A stretch of DNA of 64,000 bases. Origin: Bugulina stolonifera. Lineage: Eukaryota; Bryozoa; Gymnolaemata; Cheilostomatida; Bugulidae. A model generated the notes under the pieces. That model was given only the letters and a program-made list of their open reading frames with translations, made no database searches and had not been told where the DNA came from. Location: assembly GCA_935421135.1 (NCBI GenBank), contig OW285197.1, positions 13,955,223 through 14,019,222 on the forward strand. The letters are read 5' to 3'. The stretch's first letter is position 1; each line of letters starts with the position of its first letter. Positions 30,501-45,500 of the stretch are shown here, one piece after another. The position numbers were made by a program, and so were the translations under genes.

Positions 30501-33500
30501 TTATATTATTATGGATTCCTCTCATGTCCTTGATTGCATGATTGATGATGGTATCTGCTTCATTGATGGGTGACGTGTCACGACAATTCATCTGATCTTT
30601 TAAAAACTTGGCAAAGTCACCATATAAATATGTGAATGCGTAATCGAGCAGACGTGACGTTGTGTCATGTTGTTGCCTTAGTGTACAAGTACCTCCACAG
30701 CACCTGGAGCCTTTCAAAGAGGTCAGTGTGAATTCTGGAGAGAGTGTGAGCTTGACCTGTGAGGTAATCGGTACACCTGTACCCAGAGTAATATGGCAGG
30801 TCGGCACAAGAATAGTAGCGAATTATCCACGTAAGTACAGTGCAGTGTAGGTACAGTGTAAGTACAATGTAAGTACAGTGTGGGTATAACAATATACTGA
30901 GTGATGTTTTGGACAAAAGTTGATGGTGTAATTGAATATTAGAGATTTTTAACTTTTACGTATAATTGTTCGATATCCAGCATGAAATGGGTTGTAATTT
31001 GTCCATCTGTTTTGCTAAATCTTGTTTATACGAGGTCTAATAATAGTTCATTCCAATGTGACCAATAGGATATTGCCATGTAACTACTCCAACCAATAGG
31101 ATATTGCCACGTTTTAGCTGAGCAGACCGACAAATCTCTGATGATAGAAAAGGCCACTACACTAGACTCTGGTACCTACATCTGTATAGCCCAGAATCCT
31201 GCTGCAACCTCTACTGGACGGGTCAAGCTACAAGTCTTAGGTATAGATTTATGGGATATTCAGTAGTACTGTGTACATCTACAATGTACTCTCTGTAGTA
31301 TGCTCTGTTCTACTTGACGTAACTATACACACAGTGTAACCTTCTGTTATACGTAACTACAATACAAACAGATAATGCAGTGCAGTACTATATTATTTAT
31401 GCAAGTGTGGGGTCTATATCCACAACAGCATATTCAGGGTCCCCCATTTCTACCCAGTATCTGTCCTCTAGCTGGTTGGCTAAGTATCTCCTATCATACT
31501 AATGCATTATATTGTTATTTACAGTGAAGCCTACGATAGAATCAGGTCGCTCGTCATACAGAGTGATTGAGGGGCGTGAGCTACAGCTCCCGTGTATTAC
31601 TCAGGGTGTACCTAGACCTGAGGTAACATGGTCTAAGGACGGTGAGCCCATTGACTCCAATGATTATAGATTCAGAGTTCTTCATGACGGGAGACTAGCT
31701 ATTCCTATAACCAGGTATAATAACTATACTATGATAAGTATCAGTTGTGTACCTAAGGCTACACTACACATACACACTGTTTATATGACTCTCCTAGCCT
31801 GTGTTCCTATATTAAGTAAGGTTAAGGTGCTCCTGCTCTCACTGATACACTAGATGTAACCATGTACCTTGATTCTGCTTATAGGAGTGAAGATAAAGGT
31901 GTCTACACGTGTCGAGCTGTTAACGAGGCTGGTATAGCTCTAGTCGACCTCAAGGTCAACGTACTCGGTAAGTCAGGCCGTTATTCCGATGACATAACCT
32001 CATCTGTTAGAAACAAGCCAGTAATGCTACCGTGGTTACAGATGTATAATGAGATGTCACTGCCATGTTGTTTTCATTGATTACGTATTTTGTTAGCCTA
32101 AGAACTCTGTTTACGTGTAGTTTCTAGCTTGTTACTGTTTAGCTCTCTCATTGCTTTTGTGACGTCATATCTGTAGTCGGTGCTCGGATCGTTCAGTACG
32201 AGCGTTACGTTACGGCAGTTCAGAAGTCGGATGTGAAGATAGCATGTGAAGTGGAAGGTATACCCTTCCCAGCTATCAGCTGGAAGAAGAACTTTATAGA
32301 CTTAGAGACCGGTGGTAACTACAGGGTGGGTGCGGATGGTAGCCTCACTATTTACAATGTAAAGGTAAGATGAGCAGAGGCTACGGTTTACCTTAATTGT
32401 GTAAATTAAAGGAGAATATTGATAAAGTCCCAGTATTGTCAATCATTGAAATAATTAAATGTTTTCTCTATTCATCATCCAATCACATTGCATTTCTCTC
32501 TGATGTTTCAGTCGTCCGACAGCGCGACGTATATATGTGAAGCTACGAATGAGGCAGGCCAGGATGCCGTGGAGATTGCTCTCAGAGTACAAGGTGTGTG
32601 GTCCACTGCTCAGTACTCTACTCACTGTTTGATCTGTCCATCCATAGCATTACGTAATCCTGTATATTTAGTAAGATCTTAGTCAGACCTCTGAATCAAG
32701 TCCTCTTATTGACTGACCAATCAAACAAACTGAATATCTACCATATGCCATCCATGTTGGGGACTAGTAGTAGTAGTAGTAGCTGATGAATATAACGTAT
32801 GACTCACTGTTTTAGTACCACCCAGAATCATAGTGGCTCCCTCTGCTGTTGAAGTCGGAGAAGGACAGAGGATATACATGCAGTGCGAGGCTGATGGTAT
32901 TCCAGTTCCTTCTATCGTATGGAAACTGAATGGGACTGTTATAGCTAGGTAAGCTCTCCACCTATTGGTGTAGGAGTGAGATACTCACCAATGAGAATGA
33001 CTCGTTCAGTCTGCGATCTCTCCCAAGCACTACCACATGGAACAGTGGACACTCTACAAGCGTGTCCTGACTTAGACTGGATAGTTAGAAGCAACACATC
33101 TACAAATGTCTAGTTTATAATGATAACGAAATACTTTACTAGAAATGGGTGATGATCGGATGCTGTCTAAACCATTTATTACATTCCATTTGCCAGTGGT
33201 GCGAGTGTGGCCGGTCGATCTAGACTGATAGTTGAGGACGCTAGGATAACGGACACTGGTACTTACACATGTATAGCTGAGAACGCTGCAGGAGATGCTA
33301 GAGTTATAGCTACAGCTAAAGTCAACATTCCACCCAAGCTTATCGTAGCACCTGGTAATACTGCTGTGCGTCTAGCTGACCAGGTGAGTGTGACTAGTAG
33401 CTAGTAATACTCCATCATTACACCTACACACTCGGATACACGTGGATTTATATGTAGAAAGACCCCAGGTATGGGTGGAGCACCTACTGCTGTGTTGTGT

Positions 33501-36500
33501 ATTGTTTTAGTGTTGGTGTTCATCGTAGGCTACTTATCGATATGTAACAAATGACTTCATTGGATAACTGGTATGTTGAGTGCAATATACCCAGTATTCT
33601 ACTGCGTTACGTGATGCGTCATGTGATGCGTTACGTGATGTATCATGTGATGTAGACAACATTATTAACATCTGCAGGTCCTACTAGACTGTGCAGTTGG
33701 TGGGTCTCCATTGCCTCAGATTCTGTGGACAAAGGACGGGCGGCCCGTACAGCTCAGTAACCGCATACAACAGCTTCACAATGGATCCCTGGTTATCAAA
33801 AACTCAATCGTAAGATACACGATGTCTATTCTCTTCCATAATATAGACCTCTGTGGGTTTCGCCAAGACGTGTGTGCGTGTGAAGTTACTGGGGTATATC
33901 CAGTTGCATACGGCATTGTATCACCATTATTGATGTCTAGTAACTACTGTTTATTTACATGTTTAGAGTGCCGATGGGGGCAAGTATAAATGTGTAGCTT
34001 CTAATGATGCCGGAACTTCAGAAGGTGTGGCTTATCTCACCGTACGGTCTCCGCCTACATTCCTCATAGAACCGCCTAGTCAGGTTATAGTTGAACTTGG
34101 AAGTAAGTATAGTATATAGCACCCACTAGCTGTATTGTATGTAGTACTCTATAGCATATAGCACCCATTAGCTGTATTGTGTGTAGTACTATATATTATC
34201 ATATACCACCCATTAGCTATATTGTATGTAGTACTCTGTAGCATATAGCACACATTCGCTGTATTGTATGTGGTACTCTATAGCATATAGCACCCACTAG
34301 CTGTATTGTATGTAGTACTATATAGCATATACCACCCATTAGCTATATTGTATGTAGTACTATATAGTATATAGCACTCATTAGCTGTATTTCTACCCTC
34401 AATCTTTCTGTGCAGATACTAAAGTGGTTGACTGCCAGGCATCTGGAGACCCGGCTCCTACGGTTGGCTGGAAGAGAGATCTCATCAACATGTCTGCCAG
34501 CGATAGTAACGATAGAATTACACAGCTGCAGAACAACTCTCTGCAGATTATAGCCGCTCAGCCTGTAGATTCTGGGCTATACTTCTGTATTGCTAACAAT
34601 AGTATTGGTTCCTTACTTAAGAAGGTTACTCTGCTAGTCCAAGGTGAGCTGGTAGCCATGCTCTACATGGGTTGTTACGTTATGTATTCCTGTATAATAG
34701 CAGGCTTGTCTAGACTCTGTACAAGAGCAGCCGGTTTATAGTTGATAGTTGATAGTTTAAATTGAGTTTGTGTTTCTGGTTGTTCTCACATCAGTCAAGC
34801 AGTCTGATTGGTCATGATAGATTGTCTTGGGAGGTGTAGCCAATCAGTTGTAAGATGTAGCAAGTGCTAACCAATCAGCTGTAAGATGTAGTAAATCCTA
34901 ACCAATCAGTTGTGAGATGTAGTAAACGCTAACCAATCAACTGTAAGATCTAACCAACGGTCATTAACCATCCACACATGCTTCTAGTTGACGGAGGCTG
35001 GGAGAGCTGGACAGAGTGGAGTCATTGTTCCTTAACCTGTGGCTATGGAACACAGTCTAGGTCAAGATCATGTACTAAACCAGCACCTGCTAATGGAGGT
35101 CTAGAGTGTGTAGGAGAAACTGTAGAACAGAAAGCGTGTCTACTCAAAGACTGCTCAGGTATTGGAATGTCTAAGCATCAATACAGCTATTGCTAGAGTT
35201 GCAAACCCCTAACTACAGAGCCTGTCTTACTTCACATCACATGGCATACCAAACCCCAGCATGATACAATGATACACATGTGGATCTTACAGCCAACTAT
35301 ACTATAACATTATCATACACATGTATTGTTCATGACTTTGTGCTGCTGATGGTAGTGTGGTGATATCTGATTACAAGGCTGGTACTTTATTTATCCTGAT
35401 AAGAATACTATTACTTAGTCAACAGCCAAATATATTACTGGCTCCATCATACTCTAGTAGTACCTCACCCACTACCACTGTTCATATAGTCTTATCTCTT
35501 CTGTTTGTTAGTTGATGGAGAATGGAGTAGCTGGTTACCATGGGAATCGTGCAGCGCCACCTGTGGGGATGCAGAGAGAGTGAGGAGACGATACTGTGAC
35601 AATCCAGCACCTCAGCATGGAGGTAAACCCTGTCACGGCGAGGTAATGGAGACAGAGCCGTGTCATCTCCTGCCGTGCCCAGGTAAGTGTAAACCTACCA
35701 GTATAACTGTCTATGTACGGACATGTAGAGGTCATTAGTCTATATACAGACAAGTAGAGGTCATTAGTCTATATACAGACAAGTAGAGGTCATTAGTCTA
35801 TATACAGACTGTAAGTTCTTGCTTATTCCCACATTCTAGTCGACGGTAAGTGGACAAAGTGGTCACCATGGCAACCGTGTAGTCTTACTTGTGGACTTGG
35901 TTACCAAGAGAGATACAGATTCTGTTCGGCTCCTGCTCCAGCCAATGGGGGACAAGAGTGTAACGGTGCCGATACAGACAGAAGACAGTGTGATCAGGGT
36001 CCATGCCCAGGTAGGCCCAGTGTTGATGTCTTATAACACATATATATCTTAAACTTGTTATGTAAGTAGTGAGTTGGCTCTGAGATATGATGCCAATGAT
36101 AGGCTATGTACCTCTGTTTGTTCAGCATTAAATGAGTAATATTCATGTTCTTATGTACTGTAGTAAATGGTGCCTGGTCCGGCTGGCAAGCATGGGATAT
36201 ATGTTCTGTCTCTTGTGGTGGAGGAAGGAGAAGCAGACGCCGTGAATGTGACAACCCAGCTCCTGAACACGGAGGCCGAGCGTGCATTGGATTCGAGGAG
36301 CAGACGGACTACTGTAACCCAGAGCCATGCCCAAGTAAGATTGACATCGGAATAGAAGTTAACCCTTCTAGAAGCTTCCTCGGTATTCTAGTATCTGTAA
36401 GCGACATCAGTCATGGTAGGGTAACGCAGAGGAAAATTCCCTCCAATATGTCCGCCACCCACACTGCTACCTCCGGTGACGGTAGCCTTAATATAACACA

Positions 36501-39500
36501 AGGTCATAACGTTGAGGGTTTGGACGGAGTTAGTGTCGGAAACACGAGTCGGAGTGGAGTGGGGAGTATGACTCACCAGGTCAGAGGGTCTGAAGGTGTG
36601 ACTACTAACTACTCACTGATAAGGAATGACTCATCCCCTGTGACTGGCTTCATTCTAGTCAATGCGTCTGCTACTAATGCAGGTATGAGTGTGAGTCTAT
36701 TAACTATGCATGTCTGTCTGTCTGTTGCTCTGTGCTCGTACTCCCGTCACAAACTACCGAATATGTAACGCAATTACCAAAGGTCACGCTGACGTTTATA
36801 TTCCTCCTATCAATCTAAGCTTTTAAATATATTTGACCGAGTTTCTTTTGTTAAATCCTACTCGTTATCGGCTGTGACTGGGGTATTAGTACTGACATTG
36901 TGTTCCATAGTCTAATTTATTAGTTATGCAACTGTGAGATTTCTAATCACTGCCAGAGAGAGGTTTGGTCTCTGATTAGTTGCTGTCAAACCTTTACAGC
37001 TGTTTGGATAGTTTTACTAATACTGTCATGTTGGCTGTTGCATTGTCAACCCTCATAGATTTGTTCTAATAGTCTGTGTTAACTGGGTACACTATATACA
37101 TATATATAGAGTACCCACTCAGCATTACATATACAATAGCACTTACTGCAGGATCCATTCAATTATTGTATAAGCGGGAGTTATCCTCTCTTTAACCCAG
37201 GAGTCAATGTGACTTACATGTAGTATTATATGGGTATAAATTTGATTTAAATTATTTTATATAGGATCTTGTATAGGACCCTAATAGGATTAAATAATAT
37301 TAAAGGATTTTGACACTACTTCAATTTCCAAACAGATGAGCGGACAACTCCCAACTGGTTATACGTTTACACTAGAGTGAATCCTATAGTAGGAGTTATG
37401 TTATCTACTCCACCCAGTATGTTAACATTTTTATATTCTACCCTCATTTAAATTAACCACTATTAAACTAGTCAGTATGAATAACTGTTCAATGTAGAAA
37501 CATCTACACAGATAACAATTATACTGCATATATTCAGGTAAATCAACTGTGCAAACCATACAAGAATTTCCTCACTGGATATTTGTTACCCAAATCCTTG
37601 TTCTCCGCATCCTATGCATTGTGTTTCCTTTCTATAGCCTGAGGTTTTTTACGCATACTAATAACGCTAATTAACATTAGATTTTAGCCTCTGCTTCATT
37701 AAACCAGCATGATACAAGTACGAGACCTGAGAGAGACCCACCGACCTGTGTGCAGTGAGTGACAGGTAGGTTATGAATACATTATTTGTATGAACTCTGA
37801 CCATAGCCTCAGTCTCCAGGTAAGCTACACATCAACAGTGGGTAGGCTATTGTCGTACCGTATTACTTGCTAATCAACACAGACAGGCCGATGGTAACCA
37901 CATCTCCTTCATCTAGTTTCACTAAATCAGTCTTCTAGGCCACATTTCATTTGACATGACAATGCCTGTCTAGTCTAGATTTAACTACTACACTACTAGT
38001 AACTACTACACTACTAGTAACTACTACACTACTAGTAACTACTAGTAACTACTAGTAACTACTACACTACTACTACACTACTAGTTACTAGTAACTACTA
38101 CTACACTACTAGCTCATATTGTAACAGTTTTATCTTCTCCACAATATTAATATCTGATTGCTTTCTCCACACAGTAACACATATTAGAGACAAGAAACAG
38201 TTATCTTAGCTCACCATTAAAATCATCCATATACAGTACAGTAGACTAGAGTAACATTGGAGTTGTCTCCCTTGATGTCTGACGTAGTGTTGACCAGTGG
38301 TCTGTGTTTCAGTACACGGCGAGTGGTCTGACTGGAGACAGTGGGGAGAGTGTAGTCTACCTTGTAATGGAGGACAGAGGAGGAGATTCAGAGCCTGTGA
38401 CTCACCAACCCCCAGTCTGGGAGGCAGAACTTGTATCGGTTCCAGTCAGGAGACTGGAGAGTGTAACACAGACACATGCCCAGGTGAGGAAAGTGGAACT
38501 ACTGTAGGTGTATAGCCAGCATCTAGACTTATTCTCTTGGCTGTTACAAGTTCCCTTTTGTTACATACAAAAGATTGCAAATGGTTTATTTCTGTCTTAC
38601 ATGTAGTGCATCCACTGTGTATCTACCCCTCACCTGTACTCTCTCTCTTCCAGAGGGCGTGTGGACAAGCTGGAACAGTTGGTCAGCTTGTTCTGTTACT
38701 TGTGGTAAGGGAAGGAGAGGCAGAGAGAGGACGTGTCTACAGCCTGTCTCTGGGAGTCAGCAATGTGAGGGGGACAACCAACAGACTGCGGATTGTAAAC
38801 TCAGCGACTGTAGAGGTCAGTGGTGTGACCTTGACCTCTGTATAAGTTAATCGGATTTAATCATTATGTACGTGTACATGTACTTACATTATATATACAT
38901 GTATATAATGTACATGTAAGTCACTGATAAGAATAAACCAGACTACATTCCTAACTGTACAGGAATCTTTAGTGTAGAATATAAGCATATGCTATTTTTA
39001 GTGATGCACACAGCCTGGAATAAGCTATGTAGTTTTGTGTGTTCTTCTCTGCTATCGTTCCCAAACACAGCTTGTGTACTCCCTATTTTTGTTACTGTAT
39101 GATGTATTGTTATATAGCACCTCCGCCTACTCTGGGCAACGGTAACCTACTAGGAGAGATCAATGGTGTTGAGATCGAGCCAATAGCTGTGATGGATGTT
39201 CTGATAAACCACGCCCTCTCCGGTGACCAGTCCACTATCGTCATGACAGACATATCTCCTCTCCAGCATAGAATAGGTAGGATATCGTCTGCTGATCGTC
39301 TGCTGGTATAGTGTAGTATAATATTGTGATGTACTGTACATCGTTCATATCCATGTCTATTATCATGTTGACTATCCCTCTTCTTTAATTATTGACAGGA
39401 AGTAGAATGAGGCTACTAAGCTCACTGTTATCAGCTTTCTATTGGACTACGGCGTACGAGGTGGGTGGGGCACATAATGGTTACACACTGACAGATGGAA

Positions 39501-42500
39501 ACTTTAAGAGGGAAGCACAAGTAGAATTTCCAACAGGTATTAGCGGGCACACAACCCTCTATCTCTTCATCACTTGACTGACAGCGAGTTAACTGTATAG
39601 AGTTTTAAAGCATCAGCTTTCCATGTGGTGAATGTCATGGCTAGATTTCCCAACGGTTCCACACTGTACTCTGGACTCCACACTATACTCTGTAACTCCA
39701 CTATTTAACACTACTACTACTGTTACAGGAGAGGTTGTTAAACTAACACACCTTGCACAAGGACTGAACAGTAACGGAGCTCTACAAGCCGATGTTGTTG
39801 TAACAGGAAACATCCCAGAATTCCCTCAGGATGCAGAGATAACTCTAGAACCATACACAGAGGAGTATATACAGACTGGGCCAGGTTAGACAGCAAACAT
39901 CAACTCATTTCACCTTAACTATAATACTACAATATAGTAATAGTTTGTTACATGGAGTTACACATAGATACAGTGATACGATGGTGGGGTCTTTATACTG
40001 ACTACGCTTACACAGCAGTTAATACCTTGGCACTAGTCTATATATAACTAGTAACTGTGTATCTCACTACTACCTTTAACTACTAGAGTCTCAGTAAACA
40101 GTTAAACTAGTATCTGCTTACACTGAGCTATATATCTATGATGACAGGTAAGATATTTGGATCTAGCTCACGGTTATTCAAGGTGAACAAGCACCTGCTG
40201 CCGTATGCCTGGAACCACACAATACACTACGATGCGGAGACGTATAGTAGGATGCCCTTCTTAGTACAGAGGCTGGTGGTAGGGCTACCCTCTGCTGAGT
40301 ACCTGCAGGGAGATGAGGTATGTCATTGGCTGTTGGATTGTCTCTTCGTCCAGTTTATTGGTCACTTGCTTACCAATTAGTTTAGTCTGTAGAGCATGGC
40401 TGCACTATTATTCTTAGAGCTGAGGCTATTAGCAGGTGGTATCCTGAGGCTATCAACAGGTGGTATCCTGAGGCTATTAGCAGGTGGTATCCTCAGGCTA
40501 TCAGCAGGTGGTATCCTCAGGCTATCAGCAGGTGGTATTCTGAGGCTATCAACAGGTGGTATTCTGAGGCTATCAACAGGTGGTATCCTGAGGCTATCAA
40601 CAGGTGGTATCCTGAGGCTATTAGCAGGTGGTATCCTGAGGCTATTACCAGGTGGTATGCTGAGGCTGGGTGGATAATTAGTCTATTATTGTCTTCTATG
40701 AAAAATGAGAGGGGACAACTTTCCATTTCATTCAAGCAGTTCCCATAAAATACTGGGTCATGTATTTTACTCCTTGGTCTCCAACAGTTTGTAGTCTTTG
40801 TGCTTTGTTCGGCTAAAAGATGATGATTCTTCTGTAGATTACATGTTTTCATATATGTGTGTGTCTGTAGATTACATGTTTCCATATAAATGTGTGTCTG
40901 TAGATTACATGCTTCCATATATCTGTGTGTGTCTGTAGATTACATGTTTTCATATATCTGTGTGTGTCTGTAGATTACATGTTTCCATATAAATGTGTGT
41001 CTGTAGATTAAATGTTTCCATATATCTGTGTGTTTGTCTGTAGATTACATGTTTCCATATATCTGTAGAGTATTATTATGTTTCCATATATCTGTGTGTC
41101 TGTAGAGTATATGTTTCCATATATCTGTGTGTCTGTAGAGTATATGTTTCCATATATCTGTGTATTTGTCTGTAGAGTCTATCATTTGGAATGGAGGTGC
41201 ACATAGAACCAGGTCAGCCATCTGATGAGTGCCCTAAAGGATATGTCTATGATCCAACTGGTCCTTACTGTCAAGGTATGCCTATGCACGTATAATAGCT
41301 ATAGCACCTGCTAGCACCTGTAGTTTTCTCCTGATATTTGTTGACTTAGATGCAGGTGTCTCTCTATGTTTATGATTGCTGAGTGACTAGATATTTCACA
41401 CTGCTTACTAGAGTGATGTGCTCTTTGCTATTACTCGCTCATTGACAGGGTGATATAGTCCAGGTTGTATGACATGTGACTACCTTTATTTGTATTTATA
41501 GTATCAATACTGATTATATGTGTACACAGCTCCACGTGATCCTTTCTCCCTTCTTGACAGATACAGATGAGTGCTCCAGGCTAGCACCTTGTTCACACCA
41601 GTGCGCTAATACTGCGGGTGGTTACAGGTGCTCCTGTCCTACTGGACTCACTCTCGGCACTGATGCAAAAACCTGTCAGGGTGAGTCCTACACTTTGCTC
41701 ATCACGTTGGTTGACCCATCGTGTGATATCAGAGAGTACACTGACTGTCTGCGTTAACTCGTTCCCCTAGTATATACAGTGTATGTCTGTACCACACGTG
41801 TATATATCAGTATTTATATAGTAGCAATAGTAGCAGTTACTCTGATCGATATCAATGTAGACATCAATGAGTGTGACTTATATCACTGTAGACATCAATG
41901 AGTGTACGATGGGGCTGGCCCGCTGCCACAGATCCCAGGAGTGTATCAACACCGAAGGAAGTTATAAATGTGTCGCTAGGTGTACTGAGGGATTCCAGAG
42001 AACAGCAGATGGGCTCACTTGTATAGGTAAGATAACTCCTACAGTACATTACTTGTATAGGTAAGATAACTCCTATAGTACATTACCTGTATAGGTAAGA
42101 TAACTCCTATAGTACATTACTTGTATAGGTAAGATAACTCCTACAGTACATTACCTGTATAGGTAAGATAACTCCTATAGTACATTACTTGTATAGGTAA
42201 GATAACTCCTACAGTACATTACCTGTATAGGTAAGATAACTCCTATAATACATTACTTGTATAATAGGTAAGATAACTCCTATAGTACATTACTTGTATA
42301 GGTAAGATAACTCCTATAGTACATTACTTGTATAGGTAAGATAACTCTTGTAGTACATTACTTGTATAGGTAAGATAACTCCTATAGTACATTACTTGTA
42401 TAGGTAAGATTACTCCTATAGTATCTCACCTGCCTCTGCTTTGCTCTTTCCTGGGCGGGTAGTGGAAGATAACTCCTAAATAGTACCTTGCTAGTATAGG

Positions 42501-45500
42501 TAAGATGACTTTACCGGTGTATATATTAATTACATTGTCTGTACTTGTAGACATCAATGAATGCACAGCCTCTTCAGAGCCCGTCTGTAACCAGACATGT
42601 ATCAATATACCCGGAAGCTATCAATGTAAATGTAGATTCGGGTTCAGACTCTACGGAAGGTGAGTCATAAACTGTGATCTAAAAACCCTCAACCAATCAC
42701 AGTGTTCACTTTTTGTCTCATGTTCAAATACATGGATGTTACAGTATTGTGATTCTTCCCTTGAGTAGACAGTGGTGTTACACTGCTTATAATATACATG
42801 TAAGTCTACTATACTATTACAGTCATAGATTACTATTTACAATCATTATATAACATATTACATGTATGTTATATAATTATATTGTAAATAGTAGTCTATG
42901 ACTGTAATAGTATAGTATACCTGTATATATACTGGTTTATTGTTTAGTAGTCTATGTCTATGTATATATACTGGTGTATTGTTTAGTAGTCTATGTCTAT
43001 GTATATATACTGATGTATTGTTTAGATCTCGCTGCATAGACATAGACGAGTGCCTTCGTCCCTCTAAACCCTGTTCCCATGAATGTATAAACACTCCCGG
43101 TGGATACAGATGTTTATGTCCTGAGGGCTCCAGGTTGGCAGCTGGAGGCAGCTGTGAGAGTAAGTAGTAGAAACCAGGTTATTGTATATATGTATATGTA
43201 CATAGTGATAGCCTAGCCTGTGATCCAGTGTATCTACTGTATATATATACATAGTAATAGCCTAGCCTGTGGTCCAGTGTATCTCTTTGTAATGAGCTCC
43301 AGTAGCACTACTACAGCCATACAGTAATTGGGACATGGGTATAGTTAGTATGTGATATAATGCTGTTGGTGTATCTGTATGTCTAGTATATACTGTATAT
43401 TGTATACAGATATATAGTTAGTATGTATCTGTATGTCTAGTATATACTGTATATTATATACAGATATATAGTTAGTATGTACCTGTATGTCTAGTATATA
43501 CAGTATATTATGTACAGATATATAGTCAGTATGTATCTGTATGTCTAGTATATACTGTATATTATATACAGATATATAGTTAGTATGTATCTATATGTCT
43601 AGTATATACTGTATATTATATACAGATATATAGTTAGTATGTACCTGTATGTCTAGTATATACAGTATATTATGTACAGATATATAGTCAGTATGTATCT
43701 GTATGTCTAGTATATACTGTATATTATATACAGATATATAGTTAGTATGTACCTGTATGTCTAGTATATACTGTATATTATATACAGATATGTAGTTAGT
43801 ATGTACCTGTATGTCTAGTATATACTGTATATTATGTACAGATATATAGTTAGTATGTACCTGTATGTCTAGTATATACAGTATATTATATACAGATATG
43901 TAGTTAGTATGTATCTGTATGTCTAGTATATACTGTATATTATATACAGATATATAGTTAGTATGTATCTGTATGTCTAGTGTATACTGTACATTATATA
44001 CAGATATATAGTTAGTATGTATCTGTATGTCTAGTATATACTGTATATTATATACAGATATATAGTTAGTATGTACCTGTATGTCTAGTATATACTGTAT
44101 ATTATATACAGATATATAGTTAGTATGTACCTGTATGTCTAGTATATACAGTATATTATATACAGATATATAGTTAGTATGTATCTGTATGTCTAGTAGA
44201 TACTGTATATTATATACAGATATATAGTTAGTATGTACCTGTATGTCTAGTATATACAGTATATTATATACAGATATATAGTTAGTATGTATCTGTATGT
44301 CTAGTAGATACTGTATATTATATACAGATATATAGTTAGTATGTATCTGTATGTCTAGTATATACTGTATATTATATACAGATATATAGTTAGTATGTAC
44401 CTGTATGTCTAGTATATACTGTATATTATATACAGATATATAGTTAGTATGTACCTGTATGTCTAGTATATACTGTATATTATATACAGATATATAGTTA
44501 GTATGTATCTGTATGTCTAGTGTATACTGTACATTATATACAGATATATAGTTAGTATGTATCTGTATGTCTAGTATATACTGTATATTATATACAGATA
44601 TATAGTTAGTATGTACCTGTATGTCTAGTATATACTGTATATTATATACAGATATATAGTTAGTATGTATCTGTATGTCTAGTATATACTGTATATTATA
44701 TACAGATATATAGTTAGTATGTATCTGTATGTCTAGTATATACTGTATATTATATACAGATATATAGTTAGTATGTACCTGTATGTCTAGTATATACTGT
44801 ATATTATATACAGATATATAGTTAGTATGTATCTGTATGTCTAGTATATACTGTATATTATATACAGATATATAGTTAGTATGTACCTGTATGTCTAGTA
44901 TATACAGTATATTATATACAGATATATAGTTAGTATGTACCTGTATGTCTAGTATATACTGTATATTATATACAGATATATAGTTAGTATGTACCTGTAT
45001 GTCTAGTATATACAGTATATTATATACAGATATATAGTTAGTATGTACCTGTATGTCTAGTATATACAGTGTATTATATACAGATATATAGTTAGTATGT
45101 ATCTGTATGTCTAGTATATACTGTATATTATATACAGATATATAGTTAGTATGTATCTGTATGTCTAGTGTATACTGTACATTATATACAGATATATAGT
45201 TAGTATGTATCTGTATGTCTAGTATATACTGTATATTATATACAGATATATAGTTAGTATGTATCTGTATGTCTAGTATATACAGTATATTATATACAGA
45301 TATATAGTTAGTATGTATCTGTATGTCTAGTATATACTGTATATTATATACAGATATATAGTTAGTATGTACCTGTATGTCTAGTATATACAGTATATTA
45401 TATACAGATATATAGTTAGTATGTACCTGTATGTCTAGTATATACAGTATATTATATACAGATATATAGTTAGTATGTACCTGTATGTCTAGTATATACT

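Noticed and set aside
40396..40677. 93-codon frame with LLAGGILR repeats
   Set aside because: 24-bp intronic minisatellite between two in-phase hemicentin exons.
41862..41891. Upstream start for exon 74
   Set aside because: It has a good acceptor, but the frame meets a stop after 13 codons.
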